Made by a program: the position numbers and the translations under genes. A stretch of 64,000 bases of DNA, from positions 372,001-436,000 of the forward strand of contig NZ_JAIWPJ010000001.1 in the NCBI RefSeq assembly GCF_020515625.1, read 5' to 3'. Shown piece after piece: positions 49,914 through 58,883 of this stretch. This DNA comes from Natrinema amylolyticum (GTDB lineage: Archaea; Halobacteriota; Halobacteria; Halobacteriales; Natrialbaceae). Within the stretch, counting starts at the first letter, position 1; every line of letters starts with the position of its first letter. Below the pieces are notes generated by a model. That model was not told the origin of the DNA and searched no databases. It worked only from the letters and a program-made list of their open reading frames with translations.

Positions 49914-51034
49914 ATGTCTTCGAATTCGACCGCCGTTTTTATAGTCGTGTCGTCATCCGAGCCGGCCGTCGAGCCGGGTCCGGGCGTCGCGACGGGGGCG
50001 GTCGCCTCCGGAAACGCCCGGTCGAGTTCCGAGAGGCCGTAGACGCCGGAGACGATCTCCGCGAGCGCCCAGTCGGGAAGCGCGGAGAGGGTGTCGATGG
50101 CGGCTTCGAAGTGCCGACGGTTGGAGTTGACGCTGCCGACGAGGGACTTGTTGTGGAGCACGAGTTCCCGGTGGAGACGACCGCCCTCGACCTCGAACTC
50201 CCAGTCGCCGGGGACGCCCAGCAGGGCGGCGACGCCGTTCGGCGCGAGAGCGTCGATCGATTCGAAGGCGTGCTTCGCGTAGCCGGTCGCCTCGTAGACG
50301 ACGTCCATCGGCTCGTAGGCGGTCGCTATCTCGGAGACCAGCGTCTCTCGAGAGTCGATGTAGGTCGCGCCGAGTCGCTCGACGATATCGATCGTCGGAT
50401 GCGGCCGATCCTTTCGGCCGAGACAGTAGACGCGGTCGTACTCGAGGGTCTCGGTGAACATCGCAGCGGTCAACAGTCCCAGTGAGCCGGTCCCGAGGAC
50501 GAGCGCGGATTCGGGTCTCCAATCGAACGCCGAGCGGGTCGCGCGGGCGTGTTCGATCGCTTTCTCGGTGATGCTGATCGGTTCGACGAGAAAGCCCAAC
50601 GGAGCCAGCTCGGTCGGGATCGGAACGAGGCAGTCGGCCGGGCTCGTGACGTACTCCGCCATGAATCCGTGGGCCCCGACGATCCCGCGTTCGACGTACT
50701 CGCCCTCGGGTGCCATATCGGGCTCACCGCGCTCGAAATACTCGTTGGTCTCGACGCCGGGTGGCGGTCGTCGCACCGTCGGGACGACGTACTGCCCTTC
50801 CTCGAGGGGCGTTCCGTTCGCATCCTCGACGATACCGACGGCCTCGTGACCGAGAACCAAACGGTCGTCGCCGTCGGGAACGCCGCCGTGGCTCCCCTCG
50901 ATGACCTCGTAATCGGTCCCGTCGACGCCCACGCGGCAGATCCGAACGAGCGCCTCGCCGGGAGACGGCTCGGGAACGGGCCGCTCGACGACTTCCGGGA
51001 CGCCCGCTCCGGGCGCAACTGCGATGGCTTTCAT
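49910..51034 (-). CDS. gdh: Glucose 1-dehydrogenase
   Basis: This 374-residue medium-chain dehydrogenase is like the halophilic glucose dehydrogenase and would feed glucose into the semi-phosphorylative Entner-Doudoroff pathway. Visible are VGVDGTDYEVIEG (Asp instead of a zinc Cys, as in archaeal GDHs), LVLGHEAVG, VLGTGSLGLLTAAMF at about 180 and VYEATGYAKHAFESI. I chose MKAIAVAPG at 51034; the TATA element ATAAATATTT is centred 28 nt upstream, so the mRNA is leaderless. Confidence 0.9.
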   Translation of the reverse strand: MKAIAVAPGAGVPEVVERPVPEPSPGEALVRICRVGVDGTDYEVIEGSHGGVPDGDDRLVLGHEAVGIVEDANGTPLEEGQYVVPTVRRPPPGVETNEYFERGEPDMAPEGEYVERGIVGAHGFMAEYVTSPADCLVPIPTELAPLGFLVEPISITEKAIEHARATRSAFDWRPESALVLGTGSLGLLTAAMFTETLEYDRVYCLGRKDRPHPTIDIVERLGATYIDSRETLVSEIATAYEPMDVVYEATGYAKHAFESIDALAPNGVAALLGVPGDWEFEVEGGRLHRELVLHNKSLVGSVNSNRRHFEAAIDTLSALPDWALAEIVSGVYGLSELDRAFPEATAPVATPGPGSTAGSDDDTTIKTAVEFEDI

Positions 51035-51057
51035 ACGCCCCACTAGAGACCATGAGG

Positions 51058-51067
51058 ATAAATATTT
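51058..51067 (-). promoter_or_regulatory. TATA box of the gdh-gfcR operon
   Basis: The AT-rich element AAATATTTAT (minus strand) is centred about 28 nt before the gdh ATG at 51034. It fixes that start and marks one promoter for gdh and gfcR. Confidence 0.65.
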
Positions 51068-51197
51068 ATTCCTATTCGAGTAAATGCCCGAAGTATCGAA
51101 CGGGCGGACTATCGCCGAGACGAGAACGACTCGAGCTCGCGGACCGACGCGACCGTCACTGGAAACGATTATCCGCCTGCCCACGCCTGTAGTTCAC

Positions 51198-52520
51198 ATG
51201 GAACGGTACGACCTCGTCTATCAGCTCTACGACGAGTACGACACGAAGACGTTGCGGGAGTATCAGGAGTTCGTCGACGTCTTTCCCGCCGTCGACTCGC
51301 GGGTCGCCCTTGAGCACTGGCAGGGGGCGACCGAGGAACTCGAGGAGCGCAAAGACGAGATCCGGTCGTCGTTCGCGGCCGGGGAGACGTTCGCGGAGAT
51401 CGCCGCGCGAGCGACCCGCGATCAGGCGTTTACGGCGCTCGATCTCGAGGCGAAGTACGGCCGCGCGGTCAACGTTCTCGTGTTGGACGTCGACGAGACG
51501 CTGCGTTCCGCGGGCGGGACCGACAACGAGATTCCGCGAGAGACGCTCCACCTCCTGACCGAGTTCTACGACGCCGGCGTCCCGATCGTCATCTGTACGG
51601 GCCAGACCCTGGAGAACGTCAAGGGGTTCGCGATTCAGGGACTGGGCAGCGAGATCGTCCACTCGGGGTCCCTCTCGATCGTCTACGAGGCGGGGACGGG
51701 CGTGTTCACGCCGGGCCACGGTGCGGAGACGAAGCAACTGCTCTACGAGGACCTAGAGGAGTCGATCCGGACCGTCTTCGACGACGTGCGCTCGCGGGTG
51801 CTGCCCGAAGCTCCCGAGGACCTCCGCCGGGGCTGTCACCTCCAGGGCAACGAGTTCAACGTCACGATGAAGCCCAACTACGAGACCGGTTCCGCGGACG
51901 CCCGCGAGATCATCGACGAGGCGCTGGTCTATCTCATCGACCTGCTCGCCGACGCCGTCGGCGCGACGCTCGCCGGAGACGAGAGCGACGCGGGTGATGC
52001 GGGCAGTGAGGCGACGGACGACGAGGCGGAGGGAGACAACGGCGAGACGAAACTGGCCGGCGAGACGGTCGTCAACTGGACCCGCGCCTTCTACGCCGCA
52101 CAGGACCCCGAAATCAGGGGCGTGCTCGAGGGCGAGGGCGCGTATCCGGCCCTCGACGCCGCGGACGTGCCCGACTCGCTCGCTGCCGTCCTCGACCGCA
52201 TCGACGTCGCCTACTACGAGGCCGACGCGGCCGAGATCGGCAGTCTCGAGTTGAACAAGGTCGTCGGCGTCGAGCGCGCGCTGGACGTCCTCGGGGTCGA
52301 CGACCCGTTCGCGCTCGTGATGGGCGACTCCAAGAGCGATCTGCGGGTGATGGAGTGGGTCGCCGACAACGACGCCGGAATCGCGGCGGCCCCGGAACAC
52401 GCCTCCCGAGACACCTTGGAACACGTCCTCGAGACTGACGAACTCGTCTTCGATCGCGGAAAGAGCGTCGACGTGCTCCAGACGGTGTACGCGCTCAATC
52501 GGCTGGCTCGGCTCGGATGA
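51198..52520 (+). CDS. HAD-superfamily phosphatase-like protein, 440 aa
   Basis: The protein opens MERYDLVYQLYDEYDTKTLREYQEFVDVFP, a helical region to about residue 90. The HAD core follows: LVLDVDETLRSAGG (DxDxT nucleophile, about 97), VIVCTGQTLENVKGF-like motif II, and ALVMGDSKSDLRVMEWV for the acidic motif near 375. An acidic linker lies at about 265-285. It probably dephosphorylates a small molecule; the substrate is unknown. The upstream in-frame start at 51084 adds a basic, unlikely segment. Confidence 0.8.
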   Translation: MERYDLVYQLYDEYDTKTLREYQEFVDVFPAVDSRVALEHWQGATEELEERKDEIRSSFAAGETFAEIAARATRDQAFTALDLEAKYGRAVNVLVLDVDETLRSAGGTDNEIPRETLHLLTEFYDAGVPIVICTGQTLENVKGFAIQGLGSEIVHSGSLSIVYEAGTGVFTPGHGAETKQLLYEDLEESIRTVFDDVRSRVLPEAPEDLRRGCHLQGNEFNVTMKPNYETGSADAREIIDEALVYLIDLLADAVGATLAGDESDAGDAGSEATDDEAEGDNGETKLAGETVVNWTRAFYAAQDPEIRGVLEGEGAYPALDAADVPDSLAAVLDRIDVAYYEADAAEIGSLELNKVVGVERALDVLGVDDPFALVMGDSKSDLRVMEWVADNDAGIAAAPEHASRDTLEHVLETDELVFDRGKSVDVLQTVYALNRLARLG

Positions 52521-52801
52521 AGCGGGTCGTTCGACCGCCGATCCGTCGCTATTGCCGGTCTTCCACGCGATTCTGACCGTCACTGGGGACGACGGTCTCA
52601 CTTAAACGGCCAGAACACAAAGGCCCGCTCATCAACCGTATTCGAGTCCTCCCTTCTATCAGCACGATCCGACCGAACGCGGTCTGACGACACCGAGCGG
52701 ATCGGCTGGATACTTATGAGACGATTCGAGTCCACGCCCCTCCACGACAGCGGTATCGTTCGCCGACCGGACTCGAGTCAGCGCTCCGAGGTGACCTTCC
52801 A

Positions 52802-53482
52802 ATGACGACGATCGCAGAACTCTCGCTTTCGACGGACGAGTTCGCACTCGCAGAGACCTTCCAGCAACTACCGGCCCTCGAGGTCCGCGTCGAGAGCGTC
52901 GTCGCGGAGGGGCCGGTCCGAACGGTGCCGCTCGTCTGGTTCTCGAACGTCGGCCGCGACGACCTCGAGACGGCCCTCGAGACGGATCCGACCGTCGAGG
53001 AATATCGCCAGTTACTCGGCGATACCGAGGACGGCGAACTGTTCTACCGACTCACGTACACGGAGGAGGTCGCCTCCGTCTGTTGTTGTGTCTACAGACA
53101 CGGCGGCACAGTGCTCGACGCACAGGTATCGGACGGCCAGTGGACGCTCCGTCTCCTCTTCCCTCACCGCGAGGAACTCTCGAGCGCCGTCTCGGACGTC
53201 GAGGAACGCGGCGTCCGGATCGACGTCAAGCGCATGGTCGAGGCCGGCCAGGACGAGGACCTCGAGACGACGGCCGCGCTGACCGAGCCCCAGCAGGAAG
53301 CCATCGCCGAGGCCTATCGACAGGGCTACTACGACGTCCCCCGGGAAATCTCGCTCGAGGAACTCGCGAACGAACTCGACATCTCCCATCAGGCGCTCTC
53401 CGAGCGGCTCCGCCGGGCGAACCGCGTGCTCGCGGGTGAACAACTGGACGATCCGACGGGCGAGATGGCGACTCCGGACTGA
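52802..53482 (+). CDS. Bacterioopsin-activator-like HTH regulator
   Basis: In this 226-residue protein the N-terminal 150 residues form the Bat-type ligand-like domain (LALAETFQQLP..., RTVPLVWFSN, HREELSSAVSDVEERGVRIDVKRM). The C-terminal HTH_10 is LTEPQQEAIAEAYRQGYYDVPREISLEELANELDISHQALSERLRRAN. It likely regulates transcription without a sensor PAS domain. GAGGTGA lies 7 nt before the ATG and is a good ribosome site; a TATA-like GATACTTATG near 52709 gives a leader. Confidence 0.9.
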   Translation: MTTIAELSLSTDEFALAETFQQLPALEVRVESVVAEGPVRTVPLVWFSNVGRDDLETALETDPTVEEYRQLLGDTEDGELFYRLTYTEEVASVCCCVYRHGGTVLDAQVSDGQWTLRLLFPHREELSSAVSDVEERGVRIDVKRMVEAGQDEDLETTAALTEPQQEAIAEAYRQGYYDVPREISLEELANELDISHQALSERLRRANRVLAGEQLDDPTGEMATPD

Positions 53483-53540
53483 CGCGAGCGCGACGACGGT
53501 CCGTCGGTGACCGGTAGCGGCGCGAGGCCGACAACAGGCG

Positions 53541-53546
53541 TTTTTT
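53541..53546 (+). terminator. T6 tract after the Bat-like HTH gene
   Basis: Six T residues follow the stop at 53482 by 58 nt. The same GTTTTTTCAC segment lies about 28 nt before the aldolase ATG at 53572, so it could equally serve as that gene's TATA element. Confidence 0.45.
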
Positions 53547-53571
53547 CACCGTCCCCGGCGGAGGATCGTCC

Positions 53572-54489
53572 ATGGCGAATCACGATCCCGGTAGTGCCGA
53601 TCCCTTGTCGCTTCGCGGCGTCGTCCCGCCGACCGTCACCGCGTTTCACGAAGACGAGTCCGTCGACTACGAGACGACGGCGGACCACGCCCGGTTCGTC
53701 GTCGACCGCGGCGCCCACGGCGTCTTCCCGCTCGGGACCAACGGTGAGTTCCCGCTCCTTTCGGGCGCGGAGCGCGACCGAGTCGTCGAGGCCGTCGTCG
53801 ACGAAGTCGGCGACGAGGTCCCGGTCATCGCCGGCGTCGGCGCGCCGAGTACCCACCAGACCGTCGCTCACGCCGAACACGCCGAATCGGTCGGTGCGGA
53901 CGGCATCGTCGTCGTCACACCCTACTACTACCCGCTGGATCACGAGGGGGCCCTCGAGCACTACCGACGAGTCGCCGAGGCCGTCGACCGCCCGGTCTAC
54001 GTCTACCACATCCCGAGCAAGACCGGGAACGAACTGTCCCTCGAGACCCTCGCCGATCTCGCGGCCATCGACAACGTCGCGGGCGTCAAGGACTCGAGCA
54101 AGGACGTCCCCTGGCTCGCACAGGCGATCGACGCCCATCCCGACCTGTCCTTCCTCGCGGGATCGGACTCGCTGCTCTTTACCGGGCTCGAGATCGGCTG
54201 CTCGGGGCTGGTCAGCGCGGTCGCGAACGCGTTCCCGGAACTCGTCGTCGACTGCTACGAGGCCTACGACGCGGGCGACGAGGACCGCGCACGCGAACTG
54301 CAGAGCGAGGTCTTCCAGGTTCGAAACGCGTTCAAGAGCGGCGGCGCGTACATGTCCGGCGTCAAGACCGCGCTCCGATTGCGCGACTTCGACGCCGGTC
54401 CGCTGCGCAGTCCGCTCAGACTGAAAGACGACGAGTCGGCGGAGGAGATGCGCGAGACGCTTCGAGCGCTCGATCTCGACGGGATTTAA
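53572..54489 (+). CDS. DHDPS-family aldolase, possibly KDG/KDPG aldolase
   Basis: This 305-residue TIM-barrel lyase has the Schiff-base lysine K173 in GVKDSSKD, the catalytic tyrosine in YVYHIPSKTGNE (Tyr145), and the substrate loop PLGTNGEFPLLS. Archaeal 2-keto-3-deoxy-gluconate/phosphogluconate aldolases (KdgA) belong to this family. The nearby gdh and gfcR make that activity likely. A dihydrodipicolinate synthase or other family lyase cannot be excluded. Confidence 0.8.
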   Translation: MANHDPGSADPLSLRGVVPPTVTAFHEDESVDYETTADHARFVVDRGAHGVFPLGTNGEFPLLSGAERDRVVEAVVDEVGDEVPVIAGVGAPSTHQTVAHAEHAESVGADGIVVVTPYYYPLDHEGALEHYRRVAEAVDRPVYVYHIPSKTGNELSLETLADLAAIDNVAGVKDSSKDVPWLAQAIDAHPDLSFLAGSDSLLFTGLEIGCSGLVSAVANAFPELVVDCYEAYDAGDEDRARELQSEVFQVRNAFKSGGAYMSGVKTALRLRDFDAGPLRSPLRLKDDESAEEMRETLRALDLDGI

Positions 54490-54552
54490 ATTCCCGCCGG
54501 TTGCGGCCGATTCCGACGTGGGGACTTTTGCCGCGGCCGTCGAATGGCCGCC

Positions 54553-55677
54553 ATGGAACTCACCGCGGAACAGGAAGCGGTCCGCGACGTCGTCCGGGAG
54601 TTCGCCAGCGAGGAGATCAGGCCGACCGCACTTGAGGCCGACGAGGAGCAGGCGTTCCCCGAAGACGTCTGGGACGGGCTCGCCGACCTCGACCTGACTG
54701 GGTTGACGGTGCCCGAGGAGTACGGCGGCTACGACGCGGATCCGGTCACGGCGGCCGTGGTCAACGAGGAAGTCGCCTACGGGATGTTGGCCGTCGCGAC
54801 GGCGCTGTCGGTCCACTCGCTGGCGACCTCCTGCATCGCGGAGTTCGGGAGCGAGGACCAGCGAGAGCGCTGGCTGCCCGAGATGGCCGAGGGACGGCCG
54901 GTCGGTGCCTTCGCGCTCTCGGAGCCCCACGCGGGATCGAATCCGGCGGAGATGAGCACGGAGGCTTCTCGAGACGGCGACGAGTACGTCATCAACGGCG
55001 AGAAGCAGTGGATCACGAACGGCGAGCGCGCCGGCGTTTACGTCCTCTTCGCGAAGACCGACCGCGACGACCCCTCGACGGTCACGCAGTTTCTCGTTCC
55101 GGGCGACGTCGACGGGCTGACCGTCGGCGAGACGGAGGACAAACTCGGCCTGCGCGCGAGCGACACCACGAGCCTGACCTTCGACGACGTTCGGATCCCG
55201 GCCGAGAATCGGCTCACCGAGGAAGGGAAGGGGCTCTCGGCCGCGTTTCACATCCTCACCGGTGGCCGGATCGCTATCGCGGCCCAGTCGGTCGGACTCG
55301 CACAGTGTGCGCTCGACGAAGCGATGGCGTACAGTCGGGAGCGCGAGCAGTTCGGCGGCCCCATTTCGGACATCCAGACGATTCGACACAAACTCGCCGA
55401 GATGGCCACCCGCGTCCGGGCCGCGCGGCTGCTGACCCGGGACGCCGCCCGGAAGCGAGCGGCGGGCGGTGCAGCGCTCGAGGCGAGCATGGCGAAGTAC
55501 TTCGCGAGCGAGGCGGCGATGTTTACGACGAACGAGGCGGTCCAGATCCACGGCGGCTACGGCTACGTCACCGAAGGCGAGGTCGAGCGCCTCTATCGCG
55601 ACGCCAAGATCACCGAGATCTACGAAGGGACGACGGAGATCCAGAAGACAGTGATCGCGCGGGAACTGCTCGACTGA
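54553..55677 (+). CDS. Acyl-CoA dehydrogenase
   Basis: This 374-residue flavoprotein has FALSEPHAGSNPAEM and YVINGEKQWITNG (FAD and substrate contacts), LGLRASDTTSLTFDDVRIP, AFHILTGGRIAIAAQSVGLAQ, and near the C-terminus ITEIYEGTTEIQKTVIAREL with the catalytic Glu. It introduces the alpha-beta double bond of acyl-CoA. A TATA-like ACTTTTG is centred about 26 nt before 54553; an ATG nine bases earlier is the alternative. It lies 63 nt after the aldolase gene. Confidence 0.93.
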   Translation: MELTAEQEAVRDVVREFASEEIRPTALEADEEQAFPEDVWDGLADLDLTGLTVPEEYGGYDADPVTAAVVNEEVAYGMLAVATALSVHSLATSCIAEFGSEDQRERWLPEMAEGRPVGAFALSEPHAGSNPAEMSTEASRDGDEYVINGEKQWITNGERAGVYVLFAKTDRDDPSTVTQFLVPGDVDGLTVGETEDKLGLRASDTTSLTFDDVRIPAENRLTEEGKGLSAAFHILTGGRIAIAAQSVGLAQCALDEAMAYSREREQFGGPISDIQTIRHKLAEMATRVRAARLLTRDAARKRAAGGAALEASMAKYFASEAAMFTTNEAVQIHGGYGYVTEGEVERLYRDAKITEIYEGTTEIQKTVIARELLD

Positions 55678-55761
55678 GCGACGGCGGTCGGACGGCGATC
55701 ACCCGGCTCGGCGGCTGCCGTGACCGAAGTCCCTATTCTGCTGCCGCTCGTATCAGCGGCC

Positions 55762-56301
55762 GTGACCGAGTACGACGCCGTCGTCTACGATCTGGATGGG
55801 ACCCTCGTCGACCTCGACGTCGACTGGAACGCCGTCGCCGTCGACGTCCGCGAGGTGTACGACAGCGCGAACGTCGACCCGCCGAGCGACGGCCTCTGGG
55901 ACATGCTCGAGGCCGCGGCGGACGTCGGACTGGCCGCCGAGGTGGAGTCGGCCATCGCGGCCCACGAACACGATGGCGCGCGAACCTCGAATCGACTGGC
56001 CCACGCCGACGAGTTGCTCGAGCGGTCGCTGCCGGCGGGCGTCTGTTCGCTGAACTGCGAGCGGGCCTGTCGGATCGCGCTCGAGGAGCACGCGCTGACG
56101 ACGGCGGTCGACGCCGTCGTCGGCCGCGATACGGTCGCGACGTGGAAGCCGGATCCGGAACCGCTGCTCGCGACCGTCCGCGAACTGGGAGCCGAGCCCG
56201 AGCGGGCGCTGTTCATCGGTGACTCCGCGCGTGATCAGCGGACGGCAGAACGTGCGGGCGTGGACTTCGAGTACGTCGGCGAGGGACCGTCCGGTGTCTG
56301 A
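55762..56301 (+). CDS. HAD-superfamily phosphatase, GTG start
   Basis: This 179-residue protein begins TEYDAVVYDLDGTLVDLDVDWNAV, with the DxDGT nucleophile motif. KPDPEPLLATVRELG carries the lysine motif, and ALFIGDSARDQRTAERAGV the acidic motif. It resembles phosphoglycolate-phosphatase-type enzymes, substrate unknown. The start is GTG at 55762; CTATTCT about 28 nt upstream suggests a leaderless transcript. A longer frame from a GTG at 55720 lacks family support. Confidence 0.85.
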   Translation: MTEYDAVVYDLDGTLVDLDVDWNAVAVDVREVYDSANVDPPSDGLWDMLEAAADVGLAAEVESAIAAHEHDGARTSNRLAHADELLERSLPAGVCSLNCERACRIALEEHALTTAVDAVVGRDTVATWKPDPEPLLATVRELGAEPERALFIGDSARDQRTAERAGVDFEYVGEGPSGV

Positions 56302-56332
56302 GTCCGAACTCCGGCTCGCGTAACCGAGTCGA

Positions 56333-56566
56333 CTACGTCTGGTTTCGTTTGGCGTACGCGAAGACGACGACTGACGTGACCAGCCAGACGGGAGCGCCGA
56401 CCCGGATCGCGAACTCGACGCGGTCGGCCCACGTGGGGAGGGTCGCGGTCGTCGACAGGACGGCGACCAGCGGCGCTCCGACGAGGATGGTGGCGACGAA
56501 CGTCGTCTGCATTACCCAGCCGTAGTCGACCCCGTCGGGCGAGGTCGTTCCGACGCGTTCAGGCAC
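56333..56566 (-). CDS. Small two-helix membrane protein, GTG start
   Basis: This 77-residue protein begins PERVGTTSPDGVDYGWVMQTTFVATILVGAPLVAVLS, with one helix there and a second at FAIRVGAPVWLVTSVVVFAYA, ending in KRNQT. I believe it belongs to the haloarchaeal family called DUF5822 (unverified). The start at 56566 is chosen because the conserved segment begins there. It converges with the HAD gene. Confidence 0.65.
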   Translation of the reverse strand: MPERVGTTSPDGVDYGWVMQTTFVATILVGAPLVAVLSTTATLPTWADRVEFAIRVGAPVWLVTSVVVFAYAKRNQT

Positions 56567-56676
56567 GCGTGAGTATGGCGACCGATCCCTCTTAAGCGCG
56601 CCGGGTCCGCGCGAGAGACGCGGGAACGGTTGCCGAAGCACAATGAGGTTTAATCGTGGGGGGCCAACCTGTGCGT

Positions 56677-57489
56677 ATGCCTAGCGTACGGGATCTCCGA
56701 TCGAAGGCGGGCGAGGAATCGATCACGATGCTGACGGCCTACGACGCGCCCACGGCGTCGATCGTCGACGAGGCCGGCGTCGACGTCATTCTCGTCGGAG
56801 ACAGCCTCGGAAACGCTAGCCTGGGCTACGAGAACACCCTCCCAGTGACCGTCGACGACATGGCTCGCCACACGGGCGCGGTCGCGAGAGCAACCGACGA
56901 GGCCCTCGTCGTCGCCGATATGCCGTTCCTCTCGGTCGGCGTCGACGAGTCGGCGAGCGTCGAGAACGCGGGCCGGATGCTCAAGGAGGAAGACGCCCAC
57001 GCGGTCAAACTCGAGTGTGGCCCTCACACCGTCGATCTCACGGAAAAGCTCGTTCAGCTCGGGATTCCGGTGATGGCCCACCTCGGACTGACGCCACAGC
57101 ACGTCAACCAGTACGGCGGCTATCCCCGACAGGGGACGGACCAGGTGGCCGCGGAACGCATCCTCGAGCTGGCCCGGTCCCACGAGGAGGCCGGCGCGTT
57201 CTCGCTGGTCTTGGAGCACGTCCCGTCGAACCTCGCCGCCGACGTGACGGCGGCGCTGGACATCCCGACGATCGGAATCGGTGCCGGGCCGGACTGCGAC
57301 GGGCAGGTACTCGTGGTCGACGACGCGATCGGGTTGAGCGAGTGGTCTCCCTCGTTCTCGAAGCAGTTCGGGAACGTCCGCGCAGAGATGGAATCCGCTA
57401 TCGACGGGTACGTCTCGGCGGTCGAGTCCGGCGAGTTCCCCGCCCCGGAACACAGCCACGAGGAGAGCGACCTCGAGGACATCTACTGA
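56677..57489 (+). CDS. panB: 3-methyl-2-oxobutanoate hydroxymethyltransferase
   Basis: This 270-residue protein makes ketopantoate from 2-oxoisovalerate and methylene-tetrahydrofolate or its analogue, the first step to pantothenate and CoA. Conserved segments are MLTAYDAPTASIVDEAGVDVILVGDSLGN, VADMPFLSVG, AHAVKLECG, PVMAHLGLTPQHVNQYGGY and TIGIGAGPDCDGQVLVVDDAIGL. Start at MPSVRDLRSKAG. Length typical. Confidence 0.95.
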   Translation: MPSVRDLRSKAGEESITMLTAYDAPTASIVDEAGVDVILVGDSLGNASLGYENTLPVTVDDMARHTGAVARATDEALVVADMPFLSVGVDESASVENAGRMLKEEDAHAVKLECGPHTVDLTEKLVQLGIPVMAHLGLTPQHVNQYGGYPRQGTDQVAAERILELARSHEEAGAFSLVLEHVPSNLAADVTAALDIPTIGIGAGPDCDGQVLVVDDAIGLSEWSPSFSKQFGNVRAEMESAIDGYVSAVESGEFPAPEHSHEESDLEDIY

Positions 57490-57600
57490 TCGTCGACGCG
57501 GTGGAGTATCGCTACTCCGATTCGTTCGGTTCCCTCGAGCGCCGCGGAGGCCGCGGCGGTCGGATCACTGCCTCGTCGAAACGGTCGCGTTTCCCTCCGC

Positions 57601-58398
57601 TCAGTACCAGTCTCGATTCCTATCCCCAGCGATTCCCCCCAGGAACTCCTCGACGACGCCGTTGAACGCGGTCGGCCGCTCGGCCATCGCCAGGTGAGCG
57701 GCGTCCTCGATCTCGGCGAGGCCGGCCCCGTCGATTTCGTCTGCGAGATACTCATGGAACCACGGCGGTGTCAGTTGGTCGTACTCACCGTACACCGCGA
57801 GAGTCGGAGCGTCGATCTCGGCGACGCGATCGCGGACGTCGAACTCGTGGCAGGTCAGGAAGTCCCGGCGCGTGACCGCCTGTCCGGTGTCGTACATTCG
57901 TTCCATCGATCGCTCTCGGAGCTCGGGATCGGAGTCGTGAAAGAGCCGATCCTGCCCGTGGAGGAACTCGACCGCCCGCTCGAAGTCTGACCTGAGCCAC
58001 GCCAGCAGATCCTCGAGCACGCCGAGTCGCGCGCCGGTCCCCGTCAGCACGGTGGCTTCGGGATCGAACTCGCGCTCGAGTAGGATCTGGAGGACGACGG
58101 CACCGCCCAGCGAGTTGCCGACGAGGATTTCCGAATCCGTCGCTTCAGCGACGGCCAGCACGTCGTCGGCGTAGGCCGACAGCGTCGAGTAGCCGGCGCT
58201 CGCATCGATATCGTCCGAGTCACCGTGGCCACTGAGGTCGATCGTGACGACCGGATGGTCCGTCGCCAGCGGCCGCTGACCCGCCCAGACGTCGCGCGAT
58301 CCCCCGCTCCCGTGGACGAAACAGATCGGCGGACCGTCCCCGCCTCGGTCGACGACGTCGTACGCCGTCTCTCGACCGTGGTGTGGTACCGTTTCCAT
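57601..58398 (-). CDS. Alpha/beta-fold hydrolase
   Basis: This 265-residue protein has PICFVHGSGGSRDVW (oxyanion loop), VTIDLSGHGDSDD, the nucleophile elbow LVGNSLGGAVVLQIL at about 100, the acid in VYGEYDQLTPP and the histidine in EDAAHLAMAERP, a complete catalytic triad. The substrate is unknown. A TATA element (GTCTTTATG read on the minus strand) lies about 30 nt upstream of the ATG at 58398, supporting this start over one nine codons earlier. Confidence 0.88.
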   Translation of the reverse strand: METVPHHGRETAYDVVDRGGDGPPICFVHGSGGSRDVWAGQRPLATDHPVVTIDLSGHGDSDDIDASAGYSTLSAYADDVLAVAEATDSEILVGNSLGGAVVLQILLEREFDPEATVLTGTGARLGVLEDLLAWLRSDFERAVEFLHGQDRLFHDSDPELRERSMERMYDTGQAVTRRDFLTCHEFDVRDRVAEIDAPTLAVYGEYDQLTPPWFHEYLADEIDGAGLAEIEDAAHLAMAERPTAFNGVVEEFLGGIAGDRNRDWY

Positions 58399-58595
58399 AC
58401 GGAACGCCACATCGGGGACGGGCATAAAGACTCGACTCGACGACGACCGGAGAACGCCGGCAACGGGGCTATGATCAGTCCGGCCTAACTCTCGGTACCG
58501 TCTCCAGACGAATATTCGCGGTGATATCGCTGTGAACTGCGAACAATCACTTCATCTCTCACCCCTTCGCCCTCCTGCGGTTATCCGGCGAAAGT

Positions 58596-58603
58596 CTTAA
58601 ATA
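58596..58603 (+). promoter_or_regulatory. TATA box of the CDC48 operon
   Basis: CTTAAATA is centred about 35 nt before the ATG at 58635, giving a leader of about 8 nt. AAGTCTTAAATAG is shared exactly with the PadR gene promoter. Confidence 0.6.
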
Positions 58604-58634
58604 GCAGGAGTGCTTACCTTGGGTTAGTTACAGC

Positions 58635-58883
58635 ATGACTCTCGACCAATTCACCCCCGAAGAGGGACAGGTGGCCCGTCGGTACGAATACGACGACAGC
58701 ACGGTGATGGCTGTCGACTTCGGTACCGAGGAGGCCGACGCGTCGGTCGACGTCGTCGACGACACGGTTATCGTCGTCCTCGCCGACGACCAGTACGAGA
58801 TCGAACTCCCTGCAAACGCCGAGAACCCGCACACGTTTATCAAAAACGGCGTTCTCACTGTCGAACTGGAGGAGGAACGATGA
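58635..58883 (+). CDS. Small Hsp20-fold-like protein coupled to CDC48
   Basis: This 82-residue protein is mostly beta strand: [29 protein letters not shown], then [17 protein letters not shown]. The closing IKNGVLTV is identical to the corresponding strand of GvpH in this window, the alpha-crystallin signature. Its stop overlaps the cdc48 start (ATGA), so the two are translated together. A substrate adaptor or holdase for the unfoldase is a reasonable guess. Confidence 0.75.
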   Translation: MTLDQFTPEEGQVARRYEYDDSTVMAVDFGTEEADASVDVVDDTVIVVLADDQYEIELPANAENPHTFIKNGVLTVELEEER

